Below are positions 1-10,900 of a stretch of 64,000 nt of DNA, one piece after another. Source of the stretch: Anodontia alba. Lineage: Eukaryota; Mollusca; Bivalvia; Lucinida; Lucinidae. The stretch is taken from NCBI GenBank assembly GCA_964016985.1, contig OZ024830.1, positions 80,688,386 to 80,752,385 on the forward strand, written 5' to 3'. Below the pieces are notes generated by a model, which saw only the letters and a list, made by a program, of their open reading frames with translations, ran no database searches and had not been told where the DNA came from. The number at the start of each line of letters is the position of its first letter. Position 1 is the first letter of the stretch. The position numbers and the translations under genes are program-made.

Positions 1-1370
1 ACCTCAATTTATTTAACGAATAAAACAGACGCACATGTAAATCTAGCATCGGCGGGGAAGCGTCTTCAAAATGATATATATTATATACCCTTGCGGACAT
101 TCTAGGCAGAGTCTTCCTGGGTAGAAACCAATGCTAAGTTATGAAGATAAGGTGTCTTGCTCAAGGACACAACACTTTGTGCTCCCGGGTATCGAACACG
201 AAATTTCTGGATTACCACTCAGGGCTAATTCAGTAGACGACAAATAAACGGTTATATTTTTTATTTCCCAGAAAACAGCAGATTTGACATTTCATGCAAT
301 AGAAAACAGGATTTGACATTTCATGCAATGGAGACAATTTGCATGAAAGAGGGGGCGGTAACTTTGGGGTAATTTTGGTACGGGTGTGCGAGCCAGTATT
401 TCAAAACCTACCCTATTCATATACCCGCCTTTGAAAAAAAAAAAAAAAAAACCGGACCCATTCATATACTTGATCATCTAAAATGTTGACCTATTCTTTG
501 ATTTTTTGTACCCACTTTTTTGCTGGTTGTTACACAAATATCACAAATATCACAGTAAATTCATGTAATACCAAGAGGATAAGCAGCCTCGCAAAATCTC
601 TGAGCGAAAAACATGTGCATATACCAGGATGTTAGAAAAATGGGCCCTTTCACATAGGAAACCAGAAAAATCGGGCCATTCATATACTTTTTGCTGAAAA
701 AAGGGGGCCAATCATATACCTGGCAGTGCTGAAAAAGGGGGCTATTCGGCACGCACATCCGTACTATGCCGTATATAGGACCCCCGCCCCCGAGGATCAG
801 ACCCTTCGATGATCATACAGTATGCACCGTCTGTGGACTCAGGGCTATCCAAGAAGCTTGCTTTATATAGTGGGTCGATGCACAGACTGACCTGAGTCTT
901 TGCTGGTCATACATACATTGTAGTATTGTAGGTTTTGTCCGGCGCGGGCATCGTAAATTATACTTCATTCATAATAACCTTGTACCGACGTAGACGGCCC
1001 AGTCAAAACTATTTCGGTCTTGTCGAGCCCGCACACATTTCCGGGGCAGGCAGACATTAGCTGTTAATCATTTCAGCAGAAACTGACAAGTGCCCTTCTT
1101 TTCTTTCATATACGTTGATGAGTGAGCCTACTTTTGGAGTCATGGCCCTTTGAACATCGAGAATATCATAGTGATTTCTGTAATATATTTGTGTTCGCTC
1201 TGTAACTTGAAAACAATTCAAGGTATTTTCTTGAAACTTTATTAATTTATTAACAGAGTTATGACACTTGCTTGATGTTAGTATAGTGGCGGGGCATGGT
1301 GCAATATCTGCGACCCATTTATAAAATATTCAACAGTATGACATATTAGGAAAGGGTGCCTCGGAGTCGG
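1..1370. repeat. repeat-derived flank: family D MITE remnant and degenerate SINE
   Basis: Positions 225-345 hold a damaged family D element (cagtagacgacaaat end, then two copies of a TTTGACATTTCATGCAA phrase). Positions 955-1110 match, at low identity and on the minus strand, the body of the common tRNA-headed SINE (acggcccagtcaa, then cagaaactgacaa). The rest is unrecognised. No gene is seen. Confidence 0.45.
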
Positions 1371-1530
1371 TGGTGTAGTGGTAAAGCTGCTCGCCTTGTA
1401 ACCCATGCAAGGGTCATGAGTTCGATCCCAGGCTTCTTCAGTCTTTCATATGAGACTTTAAACCAAGGCCCCCATCTCTCCATGACCTAACTGTTAGTTG
1501 GACGTAAAACACTCACTCACTCATCTGAAT
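1370..1530 (+). mobile_element. tRNA-derived SINE, head type 2
   Basis: The head folds like a tRNA, with A box GGTGTAGTGGTAAAGC, an anticodon-arm region around CCTTGTAACC and B box GAGTTCGATCCCAG. It is followed by an unrelated body and a tail GTTGGACGTAAAACACTCAC with CACT repeats. This is a SINE rather than a tRNA gene, because the acceptor arms do not pair cleanly and a repeat tail follows. Confidence 0.65.
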
Positions 1531-1687
1531 TGTCATTAGCTTGAAGGTGAAAGACACCTTCTGAAGACACCAATATTGGCTTTAATTAAGAAAAGTATAC
1601 ACTCGGAGAATGATCTTGAAAAGCCCAGAGGCCAAAGAAGCTCATACAAACAGCGAAGACTGATTCGCAGGTTGATCTTAGTATTCA

Positions 1688-2030
1688 CTTGTCGCACAGG
1701 TCTCGTTTTCCAAATTGTCATGATTCGTGTTCCCCCAAATTAGTTTCATTCCCTTGTTCTCTGCGGCGTCTAATCTGGGTCTGCACTGTTGGCATAGGCC
1801 TATCTGTTCCAATACTTAGGTTCTTTATTTTTTTAATACGTGCCAGTTTTGTGTACATTTCTGACGAGAAAAGGCTCTATAAATTAAGTTGTGTTTTTCT
1901 CCCGAAGCGGTTTCCCGCCACGATTTCACGTGACGTTACCGCTGCGAGCACGTGGTTTCTTCATGCGGGGCAAGGGAAAGAATGTTGCTTTGTGACTGTT
2001 GCATTTTCCGGGTATTTTAATAATCCTAAT
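1688..2030. repeat. 340-bp duplicated segment, copy 1
   Basis: This is an imperfect direct repeat of 2783-3120 (shared blocks: ctctgcggcgtct, ccaatacttaggttct, gtgacgttacc, ttcttcatgcggggcaaggg, ttccgggtat). The conserved blocks include a TGACGT (CRE-like) and a TTCCGGG (ETS-like) word. It could be promoter material or simply a repeat. Confidence 0.6.
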
Positions 2031-2404
2031 GTTCTCAATATATAGATGATGTAAAAGAATAACAGTGTCAATATTTATTTATACCCTGGTAAATGCGGGG
2101 TAAGGCCCTCACTCTAGGTTTTACTGTTTAAAGGGAGCTAATTGCATATGCCTTGATAATGAAATTTACGAGTCGAACACAGCATTTCTTTTATGAATCA
2201 GGGGCGGATCCAGGACGATTTCTGAAAGGGGTTCGGTTTGATCTAATTTCCGTACTTACTCTACGTATTCGGACAGACATGCCTGAGCAAACAGTGTAGA
2301 CCCAGATCAGACGCCACAGAACGTATTTGAACCTTCACTGAAACGGTGATGTATTTAACCAGAGATTTGTAATCTCTTCAAGAACTGAAGTTTACATGTT
2401 TGCT

Positions 2405-2704
2405 TGTGTTGAGGTTTTACGGCCCAGTCAACCCAATGGGGTCATGTCGAGCGCGGTCAGTTTACCTAACCACACGTTTACTGGGCAGGCTTAGTCCTCT
2501 AAGCGGTTAACCAGTATTGTGCACAGTCTTTCGCCAGAAACTGACAACTGCCCTTCTTGAATCAGCGGAAGGGAGAGAATGACCGTAGAAAATATTTCAT
2601 GATCAATCTCTACGAAAGAATGTTGCCGACCTCGGCGGGGGTTGAACCCGCGACCTCCTGGTCTCCAGTCGGACGGCGCATCCAACTGAGCCACCGAGGC
2701 CGAC
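2405..2704 (-). mobile_element. tRNA-headed SINE L, full length
   Basis: On the minus strand the head reads GCCTCGGTGGCTCAGTTGGA with B box GGTTCAACCC. The shared body carries tcgtagagattgatcatgaa and cttccgctgattcaagaagg, and the 3' end is ccgtaaaacctcaacacaag. It is nearly identical to the copies at 35242, 40805 and 44663. Confidence 0.85.
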
Positions 2705-2782
2705 CAAGTTTACATGTACATACCTGTTTGTCACCACAACCGGCAAAATCTGACAGCCCTTGCATCAGAAGATGATCTGAGT

Positions 2783-3120
2783 CTTCACTGGTCGCACGTC
2801 TTATGTCCTAAAAGTGTTTCCAAATTTCCATGTTCCCTGTTCCCCCTCACTAGTTGCATTCCCCTTTTCTCTGCGGCGTCTGACCTGTGTCTACACTTTG
2901 CATAGGCCTTTCTGTCCCAATACTTAGGTTCTACTTTTTATACATGCAAGTTTCATATGCAGTTCTGACGAAAAAAATTCTGTATAATTTAACGCACATA
3001 AGTGTGTTTTTCTCTTAGCTGTATCCGCCTCGATTTCTCGTGACGTTACCGTTACGAGCACGCGGTTTCTTCATGCGGGGCAAGGGAATGTGACTGTTGC
3101 TTCTTCCGGGTATCTCCACT
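2783..3120. repeat. 340-bp duplicated segment, copy 2
   Basis: This is the second copy of the segment at 1688-2030, in direct orientation, with SINE L (2405-2704) lying in the gap between the copies. Confidence 0.6.
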
Positions 3121-3819
3121 TGTATTTTTGTAATCTTTTCTGGAAATGCGAACGTCCCAGAATTGTGTGTCGTCGTCTGGTGGCGTATCATTGCAACTTT
3201 GGAAAATATTTTAAGAGAACAAGGGAATGAACCTAATTTTTGGGGACACGGAGTGCGGCGATTGGGAAAACTCATTTGGTACAATGAGACTTTTGCGACT
3301 AGTGCAGACTCAGATCAACTTACGCATCCGCATGAGAATGGACGATATAACCTCCACGCTGACTGTACTATATGATGGAAAAACAAATAAATAAAAATCG
3401 GCCAGGTATTTCGTCAAATTACACCAAGGAACTCCGGTTAACGTCGGGCTGTACATGCTGGTCGCATATGCAATAACTCATCTAAACCGCTAACAAAAAA
3501 AAAAAAAAAAAAAAAAGGAAGCATTTTATTGCCAGATTGTGAAATACTTCCCCGACTGGACATAAATTAAGTTGAAGGGGAATCTCATTTTCCCGACGGA
3601 CAAAATGATATAAAACAAGGAAGACTCGGCTCAGGTTGCGCAAGTCCACACATACATGTAGATAATGTGCATTTTTATTTATTGTGCTGTGGTTTTCTGT
3701 CAACAGAATGAGAACTTCTGGATCAAAATCTACTGCAAAAGTACCGTGAATCGATCTTTATTCACAGACTCACCTGTGATAGAAATATTTTACTATTGTC
3801 GTTAATCCTTTCCACGCTT

Positions 3820-4250
3820 GTCACGCTCGTGCCAGTAATACGTTTCGCGCTACGATTACGTAACCTCGCGTTCCATTCTTCACGCGTCGCGCAAAACCCA
3901 CGCTAAACCCGCGCTAAACCCACGCTCATCCCACGCTTGTTTCGCGCTAAGGAGCAAAATTTTTTATCGTGGAGCGCGAACGATATAACCTTCGTGAAAG
4001 CTGTACTGTATGTAGATTCATATGTTTATAAACAGAAATGCAAGTCAATATTGTCATTACCATTCAAAGATGAAAATATCAGATTTTCTCTGCAATTTTT
4101 CTCCCTATTTTGCTTGAGAGGCGATGATGCAGAATTCTTTTCTTTAGGATCTGCCAAGAAATTTAACCATTTAATGCTCTTTATTTTGTACAAAATTTAT
4201 CCTGAAAAACCTTTATTTAGCCGAAAATCGCCTTTATAAAAAGCCTTTAG
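3820..4250. other. GC-rich short direct repeats (cacgcta phrases) and AT-rich DNA
   Basis: Positions 3815-3950 contain several ccacgcta / cgcgctaaac phrases in tandem. The open frame at 3937-4239 has no recognised homology, no neighbouring splice logic and unremarkable composition, so I do not call it a gene. Confidence 0.3.
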
Positions 4251-4522
4251 TTTTAACAGACTGCTAGGGAGCCTGCTTTAACTTCCAGTTAGTTAAGCAA
4301 ACAGGGCAGACTCTGATTGGACACCAAATTCTGTGATGTCTGATCTATGTCTGCACTGTTTGCCAATTTCCCAAATGTCCCAGTCAAAGTTTTACAGATA
4401 AACCTTTAGCGCAGCTATAAATAACTGTTACCTAGAGTTCATCTAATGGGGGTTTGATTACATTAGTCAGTGATGATCACGTGGACAACTACCATAAGAG
4501 AATTTTGACATTTGCATACTAT

Positions 4523-4832
4523 CAGTGCTTGCACTAACTGTCAAAATCAGGAAGTCCCAGGACTTCCTAGCTCCAATATCTGGAAGTCCTGGCGATCAAA
4601 TTTTTTCACCCACTTTCAGAAATTCAACCTCAATATTCTTAAACTCTCATTTATGGAGTAAAACCACCATTCATAAGCTAAATAACACACAAATTCATTC
4701 TAAACTTTTGTTGTAAATGACTAAATAGCTTTAAAAGTTGGGAGTCCCAGACTTCCTGGCACTGATTTTTGGAAGTCCCAGGGCAAATTTTGGGAGTCTC
4801 TGACTCCGAGACCTCCCTTAATGCAAGCACTG
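4523..4832. mobile_element. MITE with CAGTGCTTGCA inverted ends and TACTAT target duplication
   Basis: The terminal inverted repeat is cagtgcttgcactaa on the left and ttaatgcaagcactg on the right. Both ends are flanked by TACTAT (4517-4522 and 4833-4838), a clear 6-bp target-site duplication. The interior repeats ggaagtcc and gacttcc phrases, which are partly self-complementary. Confidence 0.8.
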
Positions 4833-5073
4833 TACTATGGCTTGATTTTAAACAGTAGACCCGAAAATACAGTAAAAAAACTCTTTAAGAAATCAGGAGA
4901 TGGGCTGTTATAAAGAGGTGATTGCTGTAGAGAGGTGGTTGTTATTGAGAGGTGACACTTTGAGGAGGTACCACTGTGGTTACTTTGCACAAGAATTCTA
5001 ATATTTTACATTTTGAAACTGAAATTTTGCTGTTTGTATTTTTAGAACAATTACATGTTTATTATTTTTGAAG

Positions 5074-5169
5074 GCTAATCCTGCAAAAATGATGCAGAAA
5101 CTGAATGATGTGAAGAAAGAGTACTCTGCCCTTGTGGAGGAGGCGGCTGCAATTCAAAAAGCCCAACAG
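5074..5169 (+). CDS. SKA2: SKA2-like exon a
   Basis: This 96-nt exon encodes 32 residues starting ANPAKMMQKLNDVKKEY and ending at a CAACAG/gtaacg donor. The acceptor is a pyrimidine-rich tract ending in aag at 5071-5073. It covers the helix following the N-P pair of SKA2. The in-frame ATGs at 5089 and 5092 allow an alternative start if the exon is first. Confidence 0.65.
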
Positions 5170-8100
5170 GTAACGATAAAACTTCTATGGTTTCTTCTGT
5201 GTTATGCATGTTATGTCTAGTCTCATTATTACATAGAGCCCATAGCACTAGTTAAGGCGCTTTTTTTCAATCCAAAAGTATTGATATTTTTCTTATTTCT
5301 GCACGAAAACGTATGTTGTCCGGATACCCTCCCTTATCTAGACCTATGGAGCCAGTTGTGCAGTCATGATAGCAGCAGATGACATTTTCATAGCTCCAGA
5401 TAATGTGCTTTTTGTTTTTAACAAAAATTGTTGACATTTTTTTTTATTTCTCCAGAAAAACATGTTGTGGGTACTCATTAGAAGCATCTCATAGAGGAGC
5501 TTATGAATACCCACAAAATATGTTTTCTCCACAAAAACATGTATTTTGCCTCTACTAAGCACTTCTGATGAGCACCCCCTCTTATCTGGAACTATGTGTT
5601 TCTAATTTTATTTTCTGAGAAAATACTCATTATTTATCCTTAGTATTCAGAAATCTTAACCCTAGTCCTGCTGAACCAGGATTGGTCCTGCCTTTGCAAA
5701 CAGTGTAGATCCAGATCAGTTGGCTTTTGAAGAAGCCAACTGATCTGCATTTGCACTGTTTGCCATTAAGTATGTGAATTTATATCAACAATCCAGACCA
5801 AGAAATTTGATTGGCTAAAAACTAGAAATGGGCATGGTATCTTAATTTATGTTATCCTATAAAAGTAAAATTTGAATAAATGTTTTTTTGTTTTGTCTGC
5901 TAATCTGAACACATGGCAATATAGGGTTTTTTTTTGTTGGGTGTGGAAAAACCTTTGAAGGCTCAGAATCATATTTTTGTTTGAACAGTTGGTACTCATT
6001 AGAAGCACTCCAATGAGGTACTTCTAATGAGTACCAAAAATATACCTTATTCGACCTAATTACTACACCATGCACTCTGGTTTTTCAAAATTACTGGGAA
6101 AACTTGTGGTAAAGTTTGTATTGACTTATACTAAGGGTGCACTTATAAAAAGATTAGCAAAGGACTTATGTATTAATGCTTATGTGATATTTTTGTGTTT
6201 TTTTTTTCCATCTGATTCTTTTGTAAAAGCATATGTTATGAGTAGAAATGCATCAACAAGTTGATGCAATTCAAATGGGTACCCATAACAGGTGCTTTAT
6301 AAAGAAGTAGACAAAAAGTACATGGGCTGTAATCTGAAGACTACAGAATTGCTTGACTCTGCACTTGTAGGGGTATGTGTGATAATTAGATCGAATACAG
6401 TATGTTTCCATGGAGACAAAAGAAAACCATATCATGTTGAAAAAAAAACAAAAACAACAAGAACAAAAAACAAACAAGTTTTTTCTTAAATTATGTCTGT
6501 CTTTTATATTCTTTAATATTATCTTACAGGAGGCAGTAACAGAATTTCGTAATCACATCAGTACCACATGTCAGTTATTACAGAAACTACAGTCTAATAC
6601 AGGATTACAGGTAAATAACAGCACATAATTATACCGACAACATCAATGTTAAAATTAACAAGTCAGTGAAAAGGGGGGAAAAATATCGCAGATCACACAA
6701 CAAAAGATTTGTTTTCAGGACACACTCTTTAGTGTGGTTTCATCATATCTTTGTTCCCCTGGTTGGGGTCAAGCCCCCCCTCCCCCCTCCCACCACACAC
6801 ACACAAAAATGCCCTCACACACAGATCAGACATTGCATATTTTGGCATTTAATGTGGGTCTACACTGTTCCCTACATATATGCAGCTGTTTTTGGATTGA
6901 TTGTTTACAACTGAGCCTAAGTATACATATACCAAAATTTCCATAAGGTTGTTGGCCAGTGATTATCATTGACCAATGAAATCAAATCACATGTTTGTAT
7001 GAAATACAGGTAATGGTTATTTAAAGCCATGCTATTCTTATCACTGTAACGTCAGAGTGCTTTGTAACGAGGTTCAACCCCCGCCGAGGTCTTCTTTCGT
7101 GGAGATTGATCATGGAATATTTTCTACAGTCATTCTCTCCCTTCCGCTGATGCAAGAAGGGCAGTTGTCAGTTTCTGGCAAAAGAATGTGCACAATACTG
7201 GTTAACCGTTTAGAGGACTAAGCCTGCCTAGTAAACGTGTGGTTAGGTAAACTGACCACGATCAACATGACCCCATTGGTTTGACTGGGCCGTAAAACCT
7301 CAACACAAACAAACGAGTGTTATCTGTTAAACCTGGACATTAACAAACAGCGTAGATCCAGATCAGGCATTGCAGAATGCAGCATCTGATCAGAGTCTGC
7401 ACTGTTTGCTTAAATTACAGGAAGTTGAGGGTTAATTGAGACGGTCCTAACATAGCTCTTGATAAGATGCTTTTTCCAGTCCAAAAGCATTGATGTTTTT
7501 CTTATTTCTCCGTGGAAACATATCGTCACCTTAGCACAAAAAAGTCAATAATTCCTTATGTATTTTAATGGAGTTATTGACTTTTTGCGCTGAGATGACG
7601 ATATGTTGTGGGTACTCATTAGAAGCACCTTGTCGAGGCACTTCTAATGAGTACCCACAATATATATTGTCATGGAGAAATAAGAAAAAATATTTAACTG
7701 ACACCCACTCTTATCTAGACCTATGGCATATCTTAAGTCCTTGTTCAGGACCATTTTCCCAGCCTACACTAAGAGACAGTCGCCCCACCAGTGCTCTCAG
7801 TGCTTTGATTGAGACACATCAACAGGTAATCAAAATACACTTTTTCCATTTTCGGACAGTTGTCAGAGTTATCTGAATATTTGGTGCAAAATACGGTTGC
7901 ATTACATAGACTTAATATCAACTTGTGGTAATTGTCCTTAAATTTCAAATACTTTAAATTCAATGCTTTTTTGCCTAAATTCTGCTTTTTATGCGGGTGC
8001 GACTTGAAATAGTTAGTGTAATGGTAAACAGTGCAGACCCAGATCAGACTCCTCCTATAGGGGCAGTCTGATCTGGGTCTGCACTTTTTGCCCATTGCCA

Positions 8101-8877
8101 TTTTGTTAGAAACTTTGGTGTAGAAAATTTTAAGACATTTACCATAATAGCAGTCTGATCTGGGTCTGCACTGTTTGCCTATGTTGTTTTGTTAGAAACT
8201 TTGAAGTACGAAAGTTTAGAACATTTACAACAATAGCAGTCTGATATGGGTCTGCACTGTTTGCCTATGTCATTTTGTTAGAAACTTTGAATTACAAAAG
8301 TTCAGAACATTTACAACAATAGCAGTCTGATAATGGTCTGCACTGTTTGCTGGGTCTGCACTGTTTGCCGGGTCTGCACTGTTTGCCTATGTTGTTTTGT
8401 TAGAAACTTTGAAGTACGAAAGTTTAGAACATTTACAACAATAGCAGTCTGATATGGGTCTGCACTGTTTGCCTATGTCATTTTGTTAGGAACTTTGAAT
8501 TACAGAAGTTCAGAACATTTACAACAATAGCAGTCTGATAATGGTCTGCACTGTTTGCCTATGTCATTTTCTTAGAAACTTTGAAGCATGAAAGTTTAGA
8601 ACATTTACAACAATAGCAGTCTGATATGGGTCTGCACTGTTTGCCTATGTTGTTTGTTAGAAACATGGTGAAATTAAGTTTAGGACAATTACATAAATAT
8701 GTTGGTAACTTTTCTGTCCCAATCTTTTAGGAGGGTGAGAAACCAGAGGAATTAGAACAGCTAGAGAAACTTCTTGGTATACAATTTCCCTCTACATCAG
8801 AAAACTCAGGGGCATCACAGACAGGTAGTTCCAGTGGTACATCATCTAAATCAGATATACAACAAAAACCTCAGTGA
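5074..8877 (+). CDS. SKA2: SKA2-like spindle and kinetochore-associated protein (5'-partial, 4 exons)
   Basis: The product resembles SKA2, a small coiled-coil subunit of the SKA complex that couples kinetochores to spindle microtubules in mitosis. Coding exons are 5074-5169, 6530-6610, 7763-7825 and 8731-8877. All junctions are phase 0 with GT-AG sites, giving 129 codons from the first visible exon to TGA. The match to the SKA2 family, recalled from knowledge and not searched, is an N-P pair, then a coiled-coil stretch (LNDVKKEY), then C-x5-LQKLQ-x2-TGL. The family's first ~30 residues are missing, so one or more upstream exons are expected. I found none convincing in 1-5073. An ATG at 5089 could start a shorter form. 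The tail after LQSNTGLQ (about 70 residues, Glu/Ser/Thr-rich) is longer than the short tail of vertebrate SKA2. The alternative is an unrelated small coiled-coil protein. Confidence 0.62.
5250..5600. mobile_element. family B foldback MITE, diverged (intron of SKA2-like gene)
   Basis: It contains the family B landmarks: an agctccagataa-type end, tctccagaaaaacatgttgt, the core ggtactcattagaagcatct, and the closing ccctcttatctggaac. The core palindrome is decayed and the left end looks internally duplicated. Confidence 0.6.
5657..5850. mobile_element. family E foldback MITE
   Basis: The arms read aaccctagtcctgctgaacc outermost. The inner palindrome is gcaaacagtgtagatccaga / gatctgcatttgcactgttt around ttggcttttgaagaagccaa. 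It is near-identical to 25356-25567 and 62486-62698; the right terminus is lost here. Confidence 0.75.
6530..6610 (+). CDS. SKA2: SKA2-like exon b
   Basis: This 81-nt phase 0-0 exon has a strong acceptor (tatcttacag) and a gtaaat donor. It encodes EAVTEFRNHISTTCQLLQKL and then QSNTGLQ. The Cys-x5-Leu-x2-Leu-Gln pattern is the best family signature for SKA2. Confidence 0.68.
7066..7316 (+). mobile_element. SINE L, 5'-truncated
   Basis: It starts inside the tRNA head at the B box (gaggttcaacccccgccgag) and then runs through the full body to cgtaaaacctcaacacaaac. The A box is missing, so it cannot be transcribed from its own internal promoter. Confidence 0.85.
7452..7733. mobile_element. family B foldback MITE with a second palindrome nested in it
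   Basis: The ends are agctcttgataagatgc and cccactcttatctagac, and the core is ggtactcattagaagcacct / tgaggcacttctaatgagta-type arms. An 80-bp palindrome (7524-7603, arms cgtcaccttagcacaaaaaa / gactttttgcgctgagatga) is inserted in the left arm. Confidence 0.7.
7763..7825 (+). CDS. SKA2: SKA2-like exon c
   Basis: This 63-nt exon encodes PTLRDSRPTSALSALIETHQ plus Q. I chose the acceptor ccattttcccag (ending 7762) over the cag ending at 7748, because only the former keeps phase 0 with exons b and d. Using 7749 would shift the frame into a stop. A family B MITE ends about 30 bp upstream. Confidence 0.55.
8020..8665 (+). repeat. 86-bp tandem array in SKA2-like intron
   Basis: About seven copies of an 86-bp unit (cagtctgatatgggtctgca ... 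acatttacaacaatag) start near 8065, 8151, 8237, 8323, 8446, 8532 and 8618. A short internal triplication of gggtctgcactgtttgcc lies at 8341-8386. The seed is the arm of a family E type foldback at 8020-8100. Confidence 0.85.
8731..8877 (+). CDS. SKA2: SKA2-like last coding exon
   Basis: The acceptor is tcccaatcttttag. The exon encodes 48 residues and TGA at 8875-8877. It begins EGEKPEELEQLEKLLGIQ and ends in a Ser/Gly/Thr-rich low-complexity tail. A good donor (ccgctg/gtaagc at 8917) lies 39 nt after the stop, so the 3' UTR may be spliced. A 3'-UTR intron this close to the stop would not normally trigger nonsense-mediated decay. Confidence 0.62.
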   Translation, partial: EGEKPEELEQLEKLLGIQFPSTSENSGASQTGSSSGTSSKSDIQQKPQ

Positions 8878-9059
8878 GAATATATAGGTAGCCCAAATCA
8901 AGGAACATAACCGCTGGTAAGCAAAATTATAGATTACGACATTCTGTATTTACCCTGATCTGTTTTTGACATCTTTCAGTCATTTTGCATGGTGCTTTAC
9001 TCGAAGTATATTTTGCAAACGTCTATCACGATTCAATGCAAAATCTTGCCGTGACTGCT

Positions 9060-9600
9060 AGATGTAAATTACATTGATATATAGATGAATCATGATAGTG
9101 ACTGCTATGATAGTGCTATCATGATAGTGTTTTCAAATGTCGATAACTATCACCAGTAAACTCTTTAACTATTGATAATGATAGTTTTTGTCCCTTCAGA
9201 CTCTTTTCCGTATGTAATACCACTCTAAAGCTTTTTTTTTTTTTTTGTCTCAATTAACAAAGTGTGAGAACAAAAAGGATTTCTGTTTTGCAAAAATGTT
9301 TGATAAAGTGATAGCAAAACTGATATTTGAAAGTGCAGTAATGTTAGGTATCTTTGCAGGTAGTCTGGTTTTATAAAGTCAAGGAAATACATTAAAATAC
9401 TGTGTGATTTGGAGATGGTGATAGTATCATGATGCATCGTGATATTAGATGCTTAATAGTGAAAGTATCATGATAGGGATATCTCTGATAGTGATAGTAT
9501 CATTTAGACCCTTGATAGTGAAATATCATGATAGGGCTATCTCTGATAGTGATAGTATCGTGATAATTTGGCATGATAGTCAGCCCTAGTAACTACCTAA
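9060..9600. repeat. degenerate tcatgatag-type simple repeat clusters
   Basis: Phrases such as gatagtgatagtatcatgat recur at 9085-9180 and 9415-9580 around a T-rich block. No gene is seen from 8920 to 10610 apart from an E-type foldback at 10490-10560. Confidence 0.5.
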
Positions 9601-10613
9601 ACTACCTGATCTGGATCTGTTCTGCCTCTGGTCCAAGTTTTATTCTTTTCATTGGTTTTACAAAATTCCAATATTTTCATTTTCCCTATATACAACTGTA
9701 TAAAAAGGGTTGAAAATTATTCCCATATCAATAGGATACTGTAGGTGGATTGGAGGCAGGTTTTCAAAGCAGTTCCACTTGTTCAAATTTCTTAAATTTT
9801 TGCAACATTGTTATGGAACATAAATAATTATGAATTGTGGAGAAAAATTGAAATTTTTTTTCTTGCATGAAAATAAAAACAACAAAAAAAAAAAACAACA
9901 CTTACTAAAGAAAATGTATAGGCCAGACTAATAGTGGACTGTAAATTTTATTTTAGGGTAAATATTCAAAAAGAAAGCACAGACACAGAAAAGACTAAAT
10001 GGTTTCTAATATAAAGGCAGGACAAAGTTTTGTACTTTTCAAATAAGATGCCTTTCCAAGTATTAAGACAGACATAAGCAAACAGTAAAAAAACCCAGAT
10101 CAATTGCTGCAACTCATATTTAGGTAGTAAATTAAATTTTTTTTTATGCTTTTCAGTGAAATACAGAGATTTCTTGGTGAAACTGAAACTGATAATTTCA
10201 CAGTTTCAAACAATGAAATTACGACTTCCGGATTTTCACTGTTTGGGACTACTTTTTTTCTTTCAATGTATTCCCCATGTATTCTGGACCTGAAACCTCA
10301 TCAAAAAGTTTGATGTAGTGTACTTGTCTGAAATTATGTGAAGCGTTAAGCACTTGGCACTTGAACCGCTAACATCACTTATTGTGCTGATGTAACCCTT
10401 TTTCTGCATACGGCGTTAGGCGGACTTGTGATATAATTTGAACAAGCTCAGTTTACTGCATGTTGATATGTCTAAAAAACTATTGGATGAGTAGCAAATA
10501 GTATAGACCCTGATCAGATGCTGCATTCTGCAGCATCTGATGGTCTACACTGCTTGGTCAGGTCTTCCTGTCTGAATACTGAATGTAAATATAATATTTG
10601 CTTTCTTTTGTAG

Positions 10614-10694
10614 GTGGTGGAAGCACTGAAGAGCAGCCATCCAAGTTTTCTGTGGCAGCTGATCTGTATAAGTGTACCATTTGTCAAAGAACAG
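10614..10694 (+). other. possible extra exon (3' UTR or alternative C-terminus of the SKA2-like gene)
   Basis: A strong acceptor (ttgctttcttttgtag) is followed by 81 nt open in the phase used by the SKA2-like exons, encoding VVEALKSSHPSFLWQLICIS and seven more residues. A weak donor (cag/gttgag) follows; read-through gives a stop at about 10716. It could be spliced from the donor at 8917 as 3' UTR or be used as an alternative last exon. No homology is recognised, and other frames are also open over part of it. Confidence 0.25.
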
Positions 10695-10700
10695 GTTGAG

Positions 10701-10900
10701 CATAGCTACAGATAAGAGGGGGGTATCCACATAATATTTTTCTTATTTCTCGACGAACACATATGTTGTGGGTACTCATTAGAAGCGCCTCGCCGAGGCG
10801 CTTCTAATGAGTACCCACAACATATGTTTTTATTGAGAAATAAGAAAGATATCAGCATTTTTCGGATGAAAAAAATGCCTTATCTGTTGCTATGGTTGAG
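10701..10900. mobile_element. family B foldback MITE with intact core palindrome
   Basis: The arms are agctacagataaga and tgccttatctgttgct. The central palindrome is perfect: gggtactcattagaagcgcc tcg followed by its exact reverse complement, flanked by acatatgttgt / acaacatatgt. Confidence 0.8.

Noticed and set aside
2491..2775. Frames beginning [14 protein letters not shown] and similar (also at 35239 and 40754)
   Set aside because: These translate the tRNA-like head of SINE L; the same peptide recurs wherever the SINE does.
3937..4239. 100-codon frame in the 5' flank as the missing first exon of the SKA2-like gene
   Set aside because: It does not resemble the SKA2 N-terminus and has no suitable donor in phase with exon a.
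7749..7825. Longer version of SKA2-like exon c using the cag ending at 7748
   Set aside because: It would leave the gene out of phase and give a stop within eight codons; the cag ending at 7762 keeps phase 0.
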